A stretch of 19,882 nt of DNA from CAZILM01 sp964625325 (GCA_964625325.1 CAZVBA010000012.1:1-19882), one strand, 5' to 3'; numbered from the stretch's first letter, positions 1-7,695 are shown. The notes: generated from the letters alone by a model not told the origin. Made by a program: numbers and translations.

Positions 1-359
1 GTCATTTTGTTTACTTCAACAAGCGTACTGACCGGCATGGCATTTTTGAAGTATTCAGCCCTAATTGCTGAGATCTTATCGAAATCATTCATGTCCGTTA
101 TGTAGATGACTGCTTTAACGACATCATCAATGCTGGCATCTGCTTGCCCAAGTATCTTGATAATGTCCTCAAATACCAGCTTGGTTTGTTCCTCGACGTC
201 GTCGGTTACGACCTGGTGGCTATCGTCTTTTTTAGGAGCTTGTATGCCAGATACAAAGATAAGGTAATGGTCGCCTAAATCTATTTTTTTCGCCGGCGTA
301 TAACTTCCTCTAGTTTTGTAGTCTTCAGGAAGAATGTCTTTGATAAAGTCTTTACTCAT
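1..359 (-). CDS. RidA/YjgF/UK114-family protein, 3' end outside window
   Basis: The first 119 residues are visible and the C-terminus runs off the window (family length about 125-130 aa). Family features are the early TPAKKIDLGDHYLIFVSG strand-turn, the helix DVEEQTKLVFEDIIKIL, and the block VKAVIYITDMNDF followed by MPVSTLVEV. RidA proteins hydrolyse reactive enamines/imines made by PLP enzymes and form trimers. In the archetype the conserved PxRxxVEV block supplies an Arg that binds the substrate carboxylate. Here the equivalent residue is Ser111, so canonical imine deaminase activity is doubtful and the protein probably belongs to an Arg-less Rid subfamily. It starts with ATG 8 nt after the CYTH-like gene stop, at the distal end of the operon. 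No clear Shine-Dalgarno sequence is visible. Family call is firm; function is uncertain. Confidence 0.88.
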   Translation of the reverse strand, partial: MSKDFIKDILPEDYKTRGSYTPAKKIDLGDHYLIFVSGIQAPKKDDSHQVVTDDVEEQTKLVFEDIIKILGQADASIDDVVKAVIYITDMNDFDKISAIRAEYFKNAMPVSTLVEVNKM

Positions 360-367
360 ATCTGTAA

Positions 368-874
368 TTATAACGTAGATAAGTCTATGGCCTCTAATTG
401 ACCGAGCTGCTTTAGGTATTTGTTATAGGGAATAGTGATTAGTTCCGAACCATTAAGACCAAACAGCTTTTCCATTGCTTCATGTTCCTGCTCGGGAAAA
501 TCGAGGATAACAGACCGTAAAAAGTCGTTGATGACGTACAGACCGACAATGCCATTTTTATATTCGTAATCCGCATAGTCCATTTTGACTATATCGACGG
601 TTGTATAGCCCTTGTCTTTCAGCCACTGAAACCCAGCGGCGGTATCTTTGACGGGAATGGTCTCTTTTAGCGAAAATGTACCGTTTGACTCATCGAGGAT
701 ATGAATTTCATCTTTATCACTGTAATGGACCAGCTTTACAACATTGTTACCGGTTTGTTTAGCGTAGTAGTGTGTAGAACTGGTGGTATTAATTTGTTTA
801 GCGCCTAGGGCTTTGAGTTTCGCTTCAATTTCGGTGAAACTTTTTACGTGATATTTCTTTTCCTGATGTTTCAT
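368..874 (-). CDS. Divergent CYTH-like domain protein
   Basis: The protein is 168 aa. Its pattern resembles CYTH/triphosphate-tunnel proteins: a short N-terminal strand (KKYHVKSF), a helix ending in LKALGAK, a THYYA segment, alternating beta strands (VVKLVHYSDKDEIHI, TFSLKETIPV), a second helix with LKDKGY, and the C-terminal strands DYADYEYKNGIVGLYVINDF then VILDF. Known CYTH enzymes hydrolyse triphosphates or make cAMP and use an N-terminal ExExK plus several Arg/Lys lining a tunnel. Here the motif position reads EKKYH and the usual Arg-rich strand reads VKLVHY, so catalysis is questionable. I chose the ATG whose ATGA overlaps the stop of the upstream dehydrogenase, which implies translational coupling. 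An in-frame TTG 33 nt upstream (907) is possible but would sit inside the neighbour. Assignment rests on pattern only. Confidence 0.6.
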   Translation of the reverse strand: MKHQEKKYHVKSFTEIEAKLKALGAKQINTTSSTHYYAKQTGNNVVKLVHYSDKDEIHILDESNGTFSLKETIPVKDTAAGFQWLKDKGYTTVDIVKMDYADYEYKNGIVGLYVINDFLRSVILDFPEQEHEAMEKLFGLNGSELITIPYNKYLKQLGQLEAIDLSTL

Positions 875-1785
875 GTCAGCACGTTTTGAGGTTCGCCTTT
901 TAGCCAAGCTTCCACATTATCAATCATTATGTCGCTTCCGATCTTCATGCTGAGTGACGTGTTGTAAGAAATATGAGGAGTTACGTAAACATTCGGGTGC
1001 CTAAGCAGCTTTTGGTAGAGCGGATCGTCAGTATCCCCAACAAGGATGCCGCCGCAATCACTCGCGACACCTGCTAGTTTATTGTCATCCAACGCCTTGA
1101 GCATAGCGGCGGTATCGACAATCTCGGATCTCGTGACGTCAACAAAATAACTCCCGTCTTTCATGACGGCAAAGAATGTGTCGTTTAATAATCCCTTGGT
1201 ATGGGGATTGCTACTAAGCGTATTAACCACGTAGTCCGCATTCTTAATTGACTTATACAGGTCAGCGCCGCGCTGAAAATAATGAACGTTCATACCCAGG
1301 CTTTTTGCAATCTCGCCAACTCGTGAGCCAATCTGCCCTTTACCAAGTATAGTTACTGATTTTTCGGCTAGTCCTGGAGTTAATGGCGGTAATTTGCCAT
1401 CTTTACGAAAGCTTGCTTCATGATTTAAGAAAACATTGAGTTTGCGCGCCATCATGATCATCATGCCTATGATCCACTCAGAAACCGCGTAGCGATTAGC
1501 ACCTGGAGCATTTGAAATAGTTACGTTGTTTCTCTTTAGTAAATCTAAGTCAACGAAAGCCACACTCACGTAGCCGACGGTTATGTAAACATCTTTAAGT
1601 TGTGCGAAGGCGTCTTTTAAGCCAGCCGTTCCTGAACAAATTACATCTGCGCCCTGCACTCTTTTTAGGTATTCTTCACCGTCTTTAGGAAGAGAATCGT
1701 AATAGGTAACGTTGCCAAGTTCATCGAGGCGCGTTTTTTGTTCGGGGGTAAACGCCTGGTTGTTAGTAACGACAATTTTGGTCAT
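871..1785 (-). CDS. D-isomer-specific 2-hydroxyacid dehydrogenase family protein
   Basis: The protein is 304 aa. Family members interconvert 2-hydroxy and 2-oxo acids with NAD(P)H. The N-terminal substrate domain ends in NAPGANRYAVSEW. The Rossmann motif GKGQIG lies at residues 148-153, followed by FQRG where many relatives have an Asp, so NADPH use is possible. Of the catalytic set, Arg219 (DVTRSEIVD) and His271 (VTPHIS) are present. The Glu expected in the DVFE-like block appears replaced (SDCGG, residues 242-246), so activity may be altered. Start: ATG one nt after the TAA of the preceding paralogue, with AAGG about 5 nt upstream; an upstream GTG/TTG extension would overlap the paralogue. 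The substrate cannot be read from sequence. Its stop overlaps the CYTH-like start by 4 nt. Confidence 0.9.
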   Translation of the reverse strand: MTKIVVTNNQAFTPEQKTRLDELGNVTYYDSLPKDGEEYLKRVQGADVICSGTAGLKDAFAQLKDVYITVGYVSVAFVDLDLLKRNNVTISNAPGANRYAVSEWIIGMMIMMARKLNVFLNHEASFRKDGKLPPLTPGLAEKSVTILGKGQIGSRVGEIAKSLGMNVHYFQRGADLYKSIKNADYVVNTLSSNPHTKGLLNDTFFAVMKDGSYFVDVTRSEIVDTAAMLKALDDNKLAGVASDCGGILVGDTDDPLYQKLLRHPNVYVTPHISYNTSLSMKIGSDIMIDNVEAWLKGEPQNVLT

Positions 1786-1786
1786 G

Positions 1787-2722
1787 TTAGTTAACCTTGT
1801 TTGTAGGCTTACCCTCAAGAAAATTTTTTAAATTATCAATGTAAATCCGCTTTTTCAGTGCACTTGCTTCACGGGTTAAATATGCAATTGCTGGATACAC
1901 GCGGCAAGTATTAAGCGGTTTTAATTGCTCCAGTTGTTCTTTGGACATTTCGTCACTATGGTCGAGCATAAATACCATATCTTGTTTCTTTAACCGTCTA
2001 ACTAGTGCATCAAAATCTATCAGTTCCATTGGGCTGGGGTTAATAAAGATTGCATCCTGCCTTATGAGAGCAACTCTGCCAGCATTGATAATACCTTCTG
2101 TTTCTGGGTTAAGCGCTAAGTTTAACGAGATAATGTCAGAGTTAGCCAGTAGCTTATCAAGCTCGGCGTAGTGTATGCCTTTAGCCTCAGCATCTTTTTT
2201 AAGGGTTCGTGACCAGTAGGAGACGTCTGCGCCAAAAGCCTGAGCTAGTTCAGCTGTACGCAAACCAATGTCGCCCAGTCCAATAACTCCAAACTTCTTG
2301 CCTTTAATTTCCATACCGGGCTTATCATCTTCGTATGTGCCGTCCCACGCTAACTTCAAACCTCTTCCAAGCCCTCTGCACCACTCAATCAGAATACCGA
2401 ACGTAAACTCCGCTACTGCCTCTGTGGCATAATCGGCAATGTTGGTGACAGTGATGTCTTTGCTGGCTGCATATTCGGTGTCAATGCCGCCATAACCTGT
2501 TCCAAGCATGCCGACGTATTTGAGATTTGGAAACTTATCCAGCAGGTCTTTGCCGACTTTGGCGCCAAGTTTCACGAGTAAAACCTCGCTATCTTTGTGC
2601 TCAGCTGCGGCATCTCCGGATATCAATACTCGCTTCTCGGCTAGCGCATCTATCTCCTGCCATTCATTATCTGCCATCTCAGACCCATTGAAGTCCAAGC
2701 AAATTATTTTCTTTGGTTTCAC
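1787..2722 (-). CDS. Catalytically degenerate D-2-hydroxyacid dehydrogenase paralogue
   Basis: The protein is 311 aa with the full two-domain layout: substrate domain with NLKYVGMLGTGYGGID, cofactor motif GLGDIG at 148-153, and C-terminal helices ending FLEGKPTNK. The acceptor strand ends YWSRT, as in NADPH-preferring relatives. All three canonical catalytic positions are changed. The Arg of NTARGE-like blocks is Pro231 (INPSPMELID), the Glu of DVFE is Asp257 (LDHSDE), and the His of TPHI is Ala278 (VYPAIA). The reading frame is intact, so this is not simple decay. It is likely a cofactor-binding pseudoenzyme, or the scaffold/regulatory subunit of a heterodimer with the next gene. Start is GTG, abutting the TAA of the EamA gene, with GAGG about 11 nt upstream. 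Confidence 0.9.
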   Translation of the reverse strand: MKPKKIICLDFNGSEMADNEWQEIDALAEKRVLISGDAAAEHKDSEVLLVKLGAKVGKDLLDKFPNLKYVGMLGTGYGGIDTEYAASKDITVTNIADYATEAVAEFTFGILIEWCRGLGRGLKLAWDGTYEDDKPGMEIKGKKFGVIGLGDIGLRTAELAQAFGADVSYWSRTLKKDAEAKGIHYAELDKLLANSDIISLNLALNPETEGIINAGRVALIRQDAIFINPSPMELIDFDALVRRLKKQDMVFMLDHSDEMSKEQLEQLKPLNTCRVYPAIAYLTREASALKKRIYIDNLKNFLEGKPTNKVN

Positions 2723-3637
2723 TTAGCTGCTTACCTCTTCTAGTGTTCCCTGCTGACTATTATAGTCTTCCACGTATGGTATCGCGGCAGCACCAATCAC
2801 GGTCAGCACTCCGGCCATGACGACAATGCCTGGTCTTTCATGAAACAACAGGACGCCGAAAAGCACGCCAAAGACAATCTCCATCAAGCCTAGGATGCCA
2901 GCCGCCCCGGCCTCGATACGCTTGACGCCGGCTATGAATGACCACGAAGCGATGATGGAAGCGACCGCGAAGATGGGCAGGTAGGCCCATTGCACATGTG
3001 GGCCGATGGGCGGTATGTGTTCACGGAACACGACGGCCATGAAGATGTTAGCAATTACCGACGTAATCCACAGGACCAGGGTCGTCTGGGTGGCGTTATA
3101 AGGAATCTGTTTGGTCATGACCATAGCCGCGCCGGCGGCAGCGCCGCTGACCAGCGCGGCGCACAGCGCCAGCCAACCGATACTATTTATGCTCGGCGAA
3201 AAGATAAGACCAAGGCCGATTATGCCCAGCCCGGCCGCCAGGAGTTTGTCCCGCGTCAGGCGCTCGCCGGCCAGCAGCCAGCCGAAGAAAAAGATGCCGA
3301 TGACGATGCTAGCGTAGTTGATGCTCAGACTGATGCCGATACCGGCATGCAGGATAGCGTAGTACAACGGTCCCCACACGAAGAAAGACACGAATATCAG
3401 ACCGGCAAAGTAGCGCCAGCAGCGTTTCCAGTTTATCGGTTGCAGCTGCCCGGATATGACTGCTATAGGGAAGAGCAGCAGGACTATCAGGATGCTACGC
3501 AATGCCGACGCCATGTAGCCGCCGAAAAAATTGCCCATCAACCGAGTCCAAATACCATAGCTGGCATAAAAGAAGGATGATAAGACCACTAAGCTCGCGC
3601 CAATCGGAGCTAAGGACTTAGTATGTTTTTTATTCAT
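2723..3637 (-). CDS. EamA/DMT-family transporter
   Basis: The protein is 304 aa with about ten hydrophobic segments arranged as two EamA repeats, the standard size for this drug/metabolite transporter superfamily. Typical blocks are SFFYASYGIWTRLM in TM1, ISLSINYASIVIGIFFFGWLLAGERL at the end of repeat one, and GAAGILGLMEIVFGVLFGVLLFHERP at the end of repeat two. Members export amino acids, metabolites or drugs across the inner membrane. The substrate cannot be inferred here, although its place just ahead of two 2-hydroxyacid dehydrogenase homologues suggests an organic acid or amino-acid-derived compound (inference). Start: ATG overlapping the TGA of the preceding gene (ATGA). The next gene follows with no gap. 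Confidence 0.92.
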   Translation of the reverse strand: MNKKHTKSLAPIGASLVVLSSFFYASYGIWTRLMGNFFGGYMASALRSILIVLLLFPIAVISGQLQPINWKRCWRYFAGLIFVSFFVWGPLYYAILHAGIGISLSINYASIVIGIFFFGWLLAGERLTRDKLLAAGLGIIGLGLIFSPSINSIGWLALCAALVSGAAAGAAMVMTKQIPYNATQTTLVLWITSVIANIFMAVVFREHIPPIGPHVQWAYLPIFAVASIIASWSFIAGVKRIEAGAAGILGLMEIVFGVLFGVLLFHERPGIVVMAGVLTVIGAAAIPYVEDYNSQQGTLEEVSS

Positions 3638-4212
3638 GTACTAATTCTCTCATTGCCGAAGTTTGGACGATTTATACAAACCAACATTACAACGCAAGAC
3701 AAGATTATATAGGCTTGGAAAATCACACTTAAACGTAGGCCGTCGTGGACAATGGCTAAGGTGGCGGCAATACCTTCCAGCCAGTACATTAATGGCGCTT
3801 CAGACTTTGGCAACTTCCAGGTCTTGAGTACGGCCGGTATGTAAGCGACAGCGTCGGCGACTATGGCGAATACTAGTGCCCAGATGCCGCTGCCGGTAAG
3901 TTGCCAGGCGACAATGCCAAATACAGCGATAACAGCGCAGCTGATATCCAACTTGCTGGTTCCGCCGATGCCCCTTTTCATGGAAAGTAAAGTTAGGACT
4001 AAGCTTCTGACGAAGAACAGAAGGGCAAGCAGCAAAACGCCCAGACCGGCGTGGGCTGCCAGGGTGCCTATAAGGTTACAAATCGAAACAATAAACAACA
4101 CTGCCCGCGTAGTCCGGTGTGGGCGGGTTTTGCCCTTCAGTATGCTCAATATATAGTCGGTCGTTCCCGTAAGCGAAAGGGTGGTGGCTACTACCAATAA
4201 AGCTGGTTTCAT
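3634..4212 (-). CDS. PQ-loop-like multi-pass membrane protein
   Basis: The protein is 192 aa with about six to seven hydrophobic segments. Two internal repeats are visible: TTDYILSILKGKTRPHRTT near residue 20, and DAVAYIPAVLKTWKLPKS near residue 120. Each has the form of a PQ-loop (a short loop after TM1 with Pro, then basic residues, then a polar stretch), although the PQ dipeptide itself is PA in the second copy. PQ-loop proteins include SWEET/SemiSWEET sugar and lysosomal amino-acid transporters. The similarity is at pattern level and the substrate is unknown. A strong AGGAG at 4217-4221, overlapping the aspS stop, lies 4 nt before the ATG. The stop overlaps the EamA start, so the two membrane proteins are translationally coupled. 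Confidence 0.72.
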   Translation of the reverse strand: MKPALLVVATTLSLTGTTDYILSILKGKTRPHRTTRAVLFIVSICNLIGTLAAHAGLGVLLLALLFFVRSLVLTLLSMKRGIGGTSKLDISCAVIAVFGIVAWQLTGSGIWALVFAIVADAVAYIPAVLKTWKLPKSEAPLMYWLEGIAATLAIVHDGLRLSVIFQAYIILSCVVMLVCINRPNFGNERIST

Positions 4213-4219
4213 GAATCTC

Positions 4220-5530
4220 CTACGGTGTCAGGCGGTTGATGTCGCGGGGGAAGAGGGTGGCTTCTTTGATATTGTTGAGGCCGATTATCTTCTCGACGGT
4301 GCGCTCCAGGCCCCAGCCAAAGCCGCCATGCTCCGGCAGACCGTATTGGAAAGCTTGCAGGTAGTATTTGTAGCCCGGGTGCTTAGGGTCCAAGCCGGCC
4401 TTTTTCATCTGCCCGACTAGTACGTCGTGGCGGTGCTCGCGCATCGGCACGGTAGCAATCTCGACGCCGCGGAATAGCAGGTCTGAGCGATCGGCAATTT
4501 TCGGATTGTCTTTGTTGACACGGTGATAGAACTTCATGCTGGAAATTGGCCACTCGGTAACAAATACTGCTTCACTGCCGAGCTGTTTCTTAGCGTAGTC
4601 GCAAATCCAGCGTTCCTCGTCCGGCCGCAAATCGTCCTCGCCAATTGTTTTTTCGCCGGTAGCCTTGCTGTAGAGCTCATGGACCTCGGCCATAGGGATC
4701 GATGGGATTGGATGCTTGAGTTCGGGCTTGACAGCGTTCCACATTTTGAGCTCGGCCGCGCAGTCTTTCCAAAGCTTGTCGACTATGTACTGCAACAGGC
4801 GGCCGGTAAATTCGCGCAACTCATCAAAAGTTATAAAGCCCATCTCGGCGTCAATCGTGATGTACTCGGTCATGTGCCGGGTGGTGGCACTGGGCTCGGC
4901 CCGGTAGGTAGGGTTGGTTTCAAAGACGCGCTCAAAGACGCCGACCATCATCTGCTTATAGAACTGGGCACTCTGGGCCAAGGTGGCTTCCTTGCCAAAA
5001 TAATCTAATTTGAAAACTTCGGCGCCACCCTCGCTCGCTTCAGCCAACAGCTTGGGCGTGTTCATTTCGGTGAATTCGTTTTGCGCGAAATATTCACGGG
5101 CGGCTTCCAGCACCTTGGCCTGGATTTTAAAGATGGCTTGTTCTTTCAAGTTTCGCAGCCCGATGACACGGTTATCAAACAAGGTGTCCAGGTTTTCAGA
5201 TTTGTGGTCCAGCGGTTTGTTAATTTCAATTGGCGGCGCGTCTTCTACCCGCACTAGAACTTCAATGTGGGGATTGTGTAACTCGGCCCCGCCCGGCGCC
5301 CGCGGCTCTTCTTTAGCAGTACCCTCAACCGAAAGAACGGTGCCAATCTGCAGACCACGCAGTTTCTCAACTTCGTCTTTTTCTTCAACCACGACCTGAA
5401 CCAAACCGCTGCGGTCGCGCACATTAATAAACGTCAGCCCGCCCAGCAGGCGCTTCTTATGCAGCCAGCCTTGAACGACGACTTTTTTACTAACGTGGTC
5501 TTTGACATCTTTAGCCAGAACTCGACTCAT
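4220..5530 (-). CDS. aspS: Aspartate--tRNA(Asp/Asn) ligase, archaeal type, likely non-discriminating
   Basis: The 436-aa class II synthetase charges tRNA-Asp in the cytosol. It lacks the GAD insertion of the roughly 590-aa bacterial AspRS and matches the archaeal/eukaryal length. Layout: N-terminal OB anticodon-binding fold (about 1-105), then catalytic core with motif 2 (NPTYRAEPSATTRHMTEY) and motif 3 (GFGWGLERTVEKIIGL), ending LFPRDINRLTP. At the two OB-fold positions that separate discriminating from non-discriminating archaeal-type enzymes (Trp26 and Lys85 in Thermococcus numbering), this protein has His24 (GWLHKK) and Pro79 (EEPRAP), the non-discriminating pair. It should therefore also make Asp-tRNA-Asn, for GatCAB to amidate. 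Start ATG is 5 nt after the upstream CBS gene stop; no clear Shine-Dalgarno is seen. Confidence 0.96.
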   Translation of the reverse strand: MSRVLAKDVKDHVSKKVVVQGWLHKKRLLGGLTFINVRDRSGLVQVVVEEKDEVEKLRGLQIGTVLSVEGTAKEEPRAPGGAELHNPHIEVLVRVEDAPPIEINKPLDHKSENLDTLFDNRVIGLRNLKEQAIFKIQAKVLEAAREYFAQNEFTEMNTPKLLAEASEGGAEVFKLDYFGKEATLAQSAQFYKQMMVGVFERVFETNPTYRAEPSATTRHMTEYITIDAEMGFITFDELREFTGRLLQYIVDKLWKDCAAELKMWNAVKPELKHPIPSIPMAEVHELYSKATGEKTIGEDDLRPDEERWICDYAKKQLGSEAVFVTEWPISSMKFYHRVNKDNPKIADRSDLLFRGVEIATVPMREHRHDVLVGQMKKAGLDPKHPGYKYYLQAFQYGLPEHGGFGWGLERTVEKIIGLNNIKEATLFPRDINRLTP

Positions 5531-5535
5531 GCGGC

Positions 5536-6597
5536 TTATTCTATCACTTCAGGGGTATCGGAGTCAGGCTTTTCTGGTTCAGCCGGTTCGTCGTGGTTGT
5601 CGTGCTCAACTTTGGCGGCTCGTTCGGCGACGGCCCGCAAGTCTTCATAGCGGTCGAACTCGTCCATGATGGGCTGGCCGACAATCTGCTCCATGACGTC
5701 TTCCAAACCAATCACGCCAACGAATTCCTCGAAGCTGTTGACGACGATAAACAGGTGCTGATGCGTCTTGATGATGGCCTGCAGAGCATCATAGAGCGAT
5801 TGCTCCTCGTGAACGTACATGACTTTTTTCTTCATGACGTCCTTGACGGCGCCTTCGACTTTCAGCCCAACCAGGTCGCGTAAGTACAGAGCACCAACAA
5901 TATTATCTTTCTTACCGTCATAAACCGGGAAGCGCGAGTGGCCGCTCTTGTGCAACTCGTCAATGAGGACAGGACCGACTGTATCATTGATGTTCACCAC
6001 TTTGACAACGCGGCGTGGCACCATGACATCGCGAATAATATGGTCGCCGAATTGCAGCGCCCGGCGGGCCATGTCGATCTCTTGCTCGCTAATTTTGTTG
6101 TCGAATTGGGTGGCCTGGTGATCCAGCAATTCCAACACGTCTTCCTTACGGTACAAGCCGCTATGAAAATGTAATGGCCGACGACGTCGAATCAAGTGGA
6201 CTAACCAACCCAGCAACGGTTGTAGCCGGTTGAGCAGCCAGGCAAACGGGCCGGCCAGCCAACGGGCAACGTAGGCGCTAATAACCGTTACCCGGCTGTT
6301 CGGCAACCAGGCAAAACCAAACCAAATGGTAATCAGGGCAACCGCAAAGGCCGCCCATGGCGAAAAATTACGGGATAACACCACAAAAAACCCAGCGGCG
6401 CTGGCGCCGACCAGCGCCCAGAGCAACAAACGCAGGCTGGCACCATAACCGACCGCCCGGTACAAGGTGACCGCAAACGGATCGCCTTCGCGGGCCCGGC
6501 GTTTGAGTTCCTTAGGCTTAACCCGATAGTAAGTCCGTTCCAGTGATATCGCCAGCAACGTGAGCAATAAGAGAGCAACCGTAAGCAAGAGCGTCAT
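5536..6597 (-). CDS. CNNM/CorC-like membrane protein with paired CBS domains
   Basis: The protein is 353 aa. TM1 (residues 2-17) is followed by a basic stretch and TM segments to about residue 128, in the position of the DUF21/CNNM domain. A paired CBS (Bateman) module spans about 186-312 (RDVMVPRRVVKVVNINDTV and GHSRFPVYDG in CBS1, LYDALQAIIKTHQHLFIVVN and GVIGLEDVMEQIVG in CBS2). The tail (320-353) is acidic and likely disordered. The C-terminal CorC_HlyC domain of many relatives is absent. CNNM/CorB/CorC proteins are linked to Mg2+ export or regulation, with CBS pairs binding adenine nucleotides; that role is inferred here, and the TM part is diverged. It is the first gene of the long minus operon, and its candidate promoter ends at the ATG. 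Confidence 0.82.
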   Translation of the reverse strand: MTLLLTVALLLLTLLAISLERTYYRVKPKELKRRAREGDPFAVTLYRAVGYGASLRLLLWALVGASAAGFFVVLSRNFSPWAAFAVALITIWFGFAWLPNSRVTVISAYVARWLAGPFAWLLNRLQPLLGWLVHLIRRRRPLHFHSGLYRKEDVLELLDHQATQFDNKISEQEIDMARRALQFGDHIIRDVMVPRRVVKVVNINDTVGPVLIDELHKSGHSRFPVYDGKKDNIVGALYLRDLVGLKVEGAVKDVMKKKVMYVHEEQSLYDALQAIIKTHQHLFIVVNSFEEFVGVIGLEDVMEQIVGQPIMDEFDRYEDLRAVAERAAKVEHDNHDEPAEPEKPDSDTPEVIE

Positions 6598-6603
6598 ACA
6601 TTA

Positions 6604-6632
6604 ATCTTACGACGCGACGGCCTGGTTGGAAA
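6604..6632 (-). promoter_or_regulatory. Candidate promoter of the CBS-aspS operon
   Basis: On the minus strand TTTCCA (6627-6632) and TAAGAT (6604-6609) are separated by exactly 17 nt. The -10 ends 6 nt before the ATG at 6597, so transcription would begin at or next to the start codon (leaderless). Each hexamer matches consensus at 4 of 6 positions, so this is a moderate candidate. Confidence 0.45.
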
Positions 6633-6653
6633 GCTGATATAGTATGTATCGTT

Positions 6654-6660
6654 AAGGAGA
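6654..6660 (+). promoter_or_regulatory. Strong Shine-Dalgarno of the DsbA-like gene
   Basis: AAGGAGA lies 4 nt before the ATG at 6665 and fixes that start. A TATAGT at 6638-6643 may be the -10, but no good -35 is seen at the right distance. Confidence 0.75.
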
Positions 6661-6664
6661 ACTT

Positions 6665-7303
6665 ATGAGTAAGCGTTTTTTGGTAATACTACTGGCAGTC
6701 ATTCTGGGTCTCAGCGGGTTATATTGGTTAACGCGCAGCAAAGCCGCCGCGCCGGCGTCCGGCAACGCCCAACCAACCAGCCACATTCGTTACAAGGGCA
6801 GCAGCGGCGCAGTGCTCCTGGAATATGGTGACTTACAGTGCCCGGCCTGCGGCGCCTATTACCCGATTATCAAGCAGTTAGAAACCCAGTACAGCGCCAA
6901 GGTTACTTTCCAATTCCGCCATTTTCCGCTCAACACGATTCACCCCAACGCCTTTGCCGCTGCCCGAGCCGCTGAAGCTGCTGGCAAGCAAGGCAAGTTC
7001 TTCGAAATGCACGACATGCTGTACGAAAACCAGCAAACTTGGGCCAGCGCCAGCAATCCGCTAACCTTTTTTGAAGATTACGCCACCCAGCTGAGCCTGA
7101 ATGTCGAGCAATTCCGCAAAGACTCGGCCAGCAGCGAGATAAACAGCATCATCAACGCTGACATCAAGGCCGGCCAGGCCATCGGCGCCAACTCGACGCC
7201 AACCTTTGTACTAAACGGTAAAAAGATAGACCAGAACCCCCAAGACTACGCCAGCTTCGCCAAACTCCTCGACAACGCCATCAAAGCAAAAACGGGCCAA
7301 TAG
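6665..7303 (+). CDS. DsbA/BdbD-like thiol:disulfide oxidoreductase
   Basis: The 212-aa protein has an N-terminal signal anchor (hydrophobic residues 5-22, after MSKR) and a low-complexity Ala/Pro/Ser linker. A thioredoxin fold with a helical insertion follows. The active site is CPAC at 59-62 (GDLQCPACGAYYP), with the cis-Pro loop at Thr178-Pro179 (ANSTPTFVLNG). FRHFPLNTIHPNAF is typical of the DsbA-like Thioredoxin_4 group. It should act on the outer face of the membrane, introducing or isomerising disulfides in exported proteins; which partner re-oxidises it is not visible here. The start is supported by an excellent Shine-Dalgarno. It is divergent from the CBS-aspS operon and probably monocistronic. 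Confidence 0.93.
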   Translation: MSKRFLVILLAVILGLSGLYWLTRSKAAAPASGNAQPTSHIRYKGSSGAVLLEYGDLQCPACGAYYPIIKQLETQYSAKVTFQFRHFPLNTIHPNAFAAARAAEAAGKQGKFFEMHDMLYENQQTWASASNPLTFFEDYATQLSLNVEQFRKDSASSEINSIINADIKAGQAIGANSTPTFVLNGKKIDQNPQDYASFAKLLDNAIKAKTGQ

Positions 7304-7369
7304 AACAATTTGCGACTGGTGAGTGTGCTAAATGGCAAAAGTATTTGCCTAACGGTGTAAAATATAAGT

Positions 7370-7555
7370 ATGAAACAGTATTTATGGATAATTGGTTTAA
7401 TTTTGGTGATTCTTGGGGCATTTGGCTATGCACTAAGTGGCTCAACCGAAAAAGCTAGCATGTGGATTGTGTCCACTGTTTTGGCAGTCACAGGCGGCGT
7501 AGTTCTAATTGCTTCTTACTTTGCTTACCATCAGCTATCAAAAAATCATAAATAA
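7370..7555 (+). CDS. Small two-TM membrane protein
   Basis: The protein is 61 aa. Two hydrophobic helices, about residues 4-22 (YLWIIGLILVILGAFGYAL) and 31-53, are joined by a short polar loop (SGSTEKAS), and the tail is basic (HQLSKNHK). No family was recognised. TAAAAT at 7358-7363 lies 6 nt before the ATG and could be a -10 for leaderless transcription; no good -35 is seen. The base composition is AT-richer than the neighbouring genes. It could be a small envelope or stress protein. The gene call rests on the clean two-helix pattern. Confidence 0.6.
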   Translation: MKQYLWIIGLILVILGAFGYALSGSTEKASMWIVSTVLAVTGGVVLIASYFAYHQLSKNHK

Positions 7556-7640
7556 TCATTAACAAATAAACACAAGGCAGGAACTTACTCCCCGAAATAA
7601 AAACAACCAAGTGCTGTACTTGGATGCTATCAATAAATTT

Positions 7641-7690
7641 ACAAAACCCAGGGATTCATTCCGTGGGTTTTGTTTCATTCTTTTGGAAAG
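7641..7690 (+). terminator. Possible bidirectional Rho-independent terminator
   Basis: A perfect 10-bp stem pairs ACAAAACCCA (7641-7650) with TGGGTTTTGT (7664-7673). Inner GGGA/TTCC pairing and a T-rich run up to 7684 (TTCATTCTTTT) add support. The A-rich left arm would give a U-tract on the minus strand too. It may end the small membrane-protein transcript, or belong to the larger structured region. Confidence 0.4.
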
Positions 7691-7695
7691 AGAGC

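Noticed and set aside
2990..3580. 196-codon plus-strand open frame opposite the EamA gene
   Set aside because: Antisense shadow of a clear membrane transporter, with arginine/aspartate/glutamine-rich nonsense composition and no ribosome-binding site.
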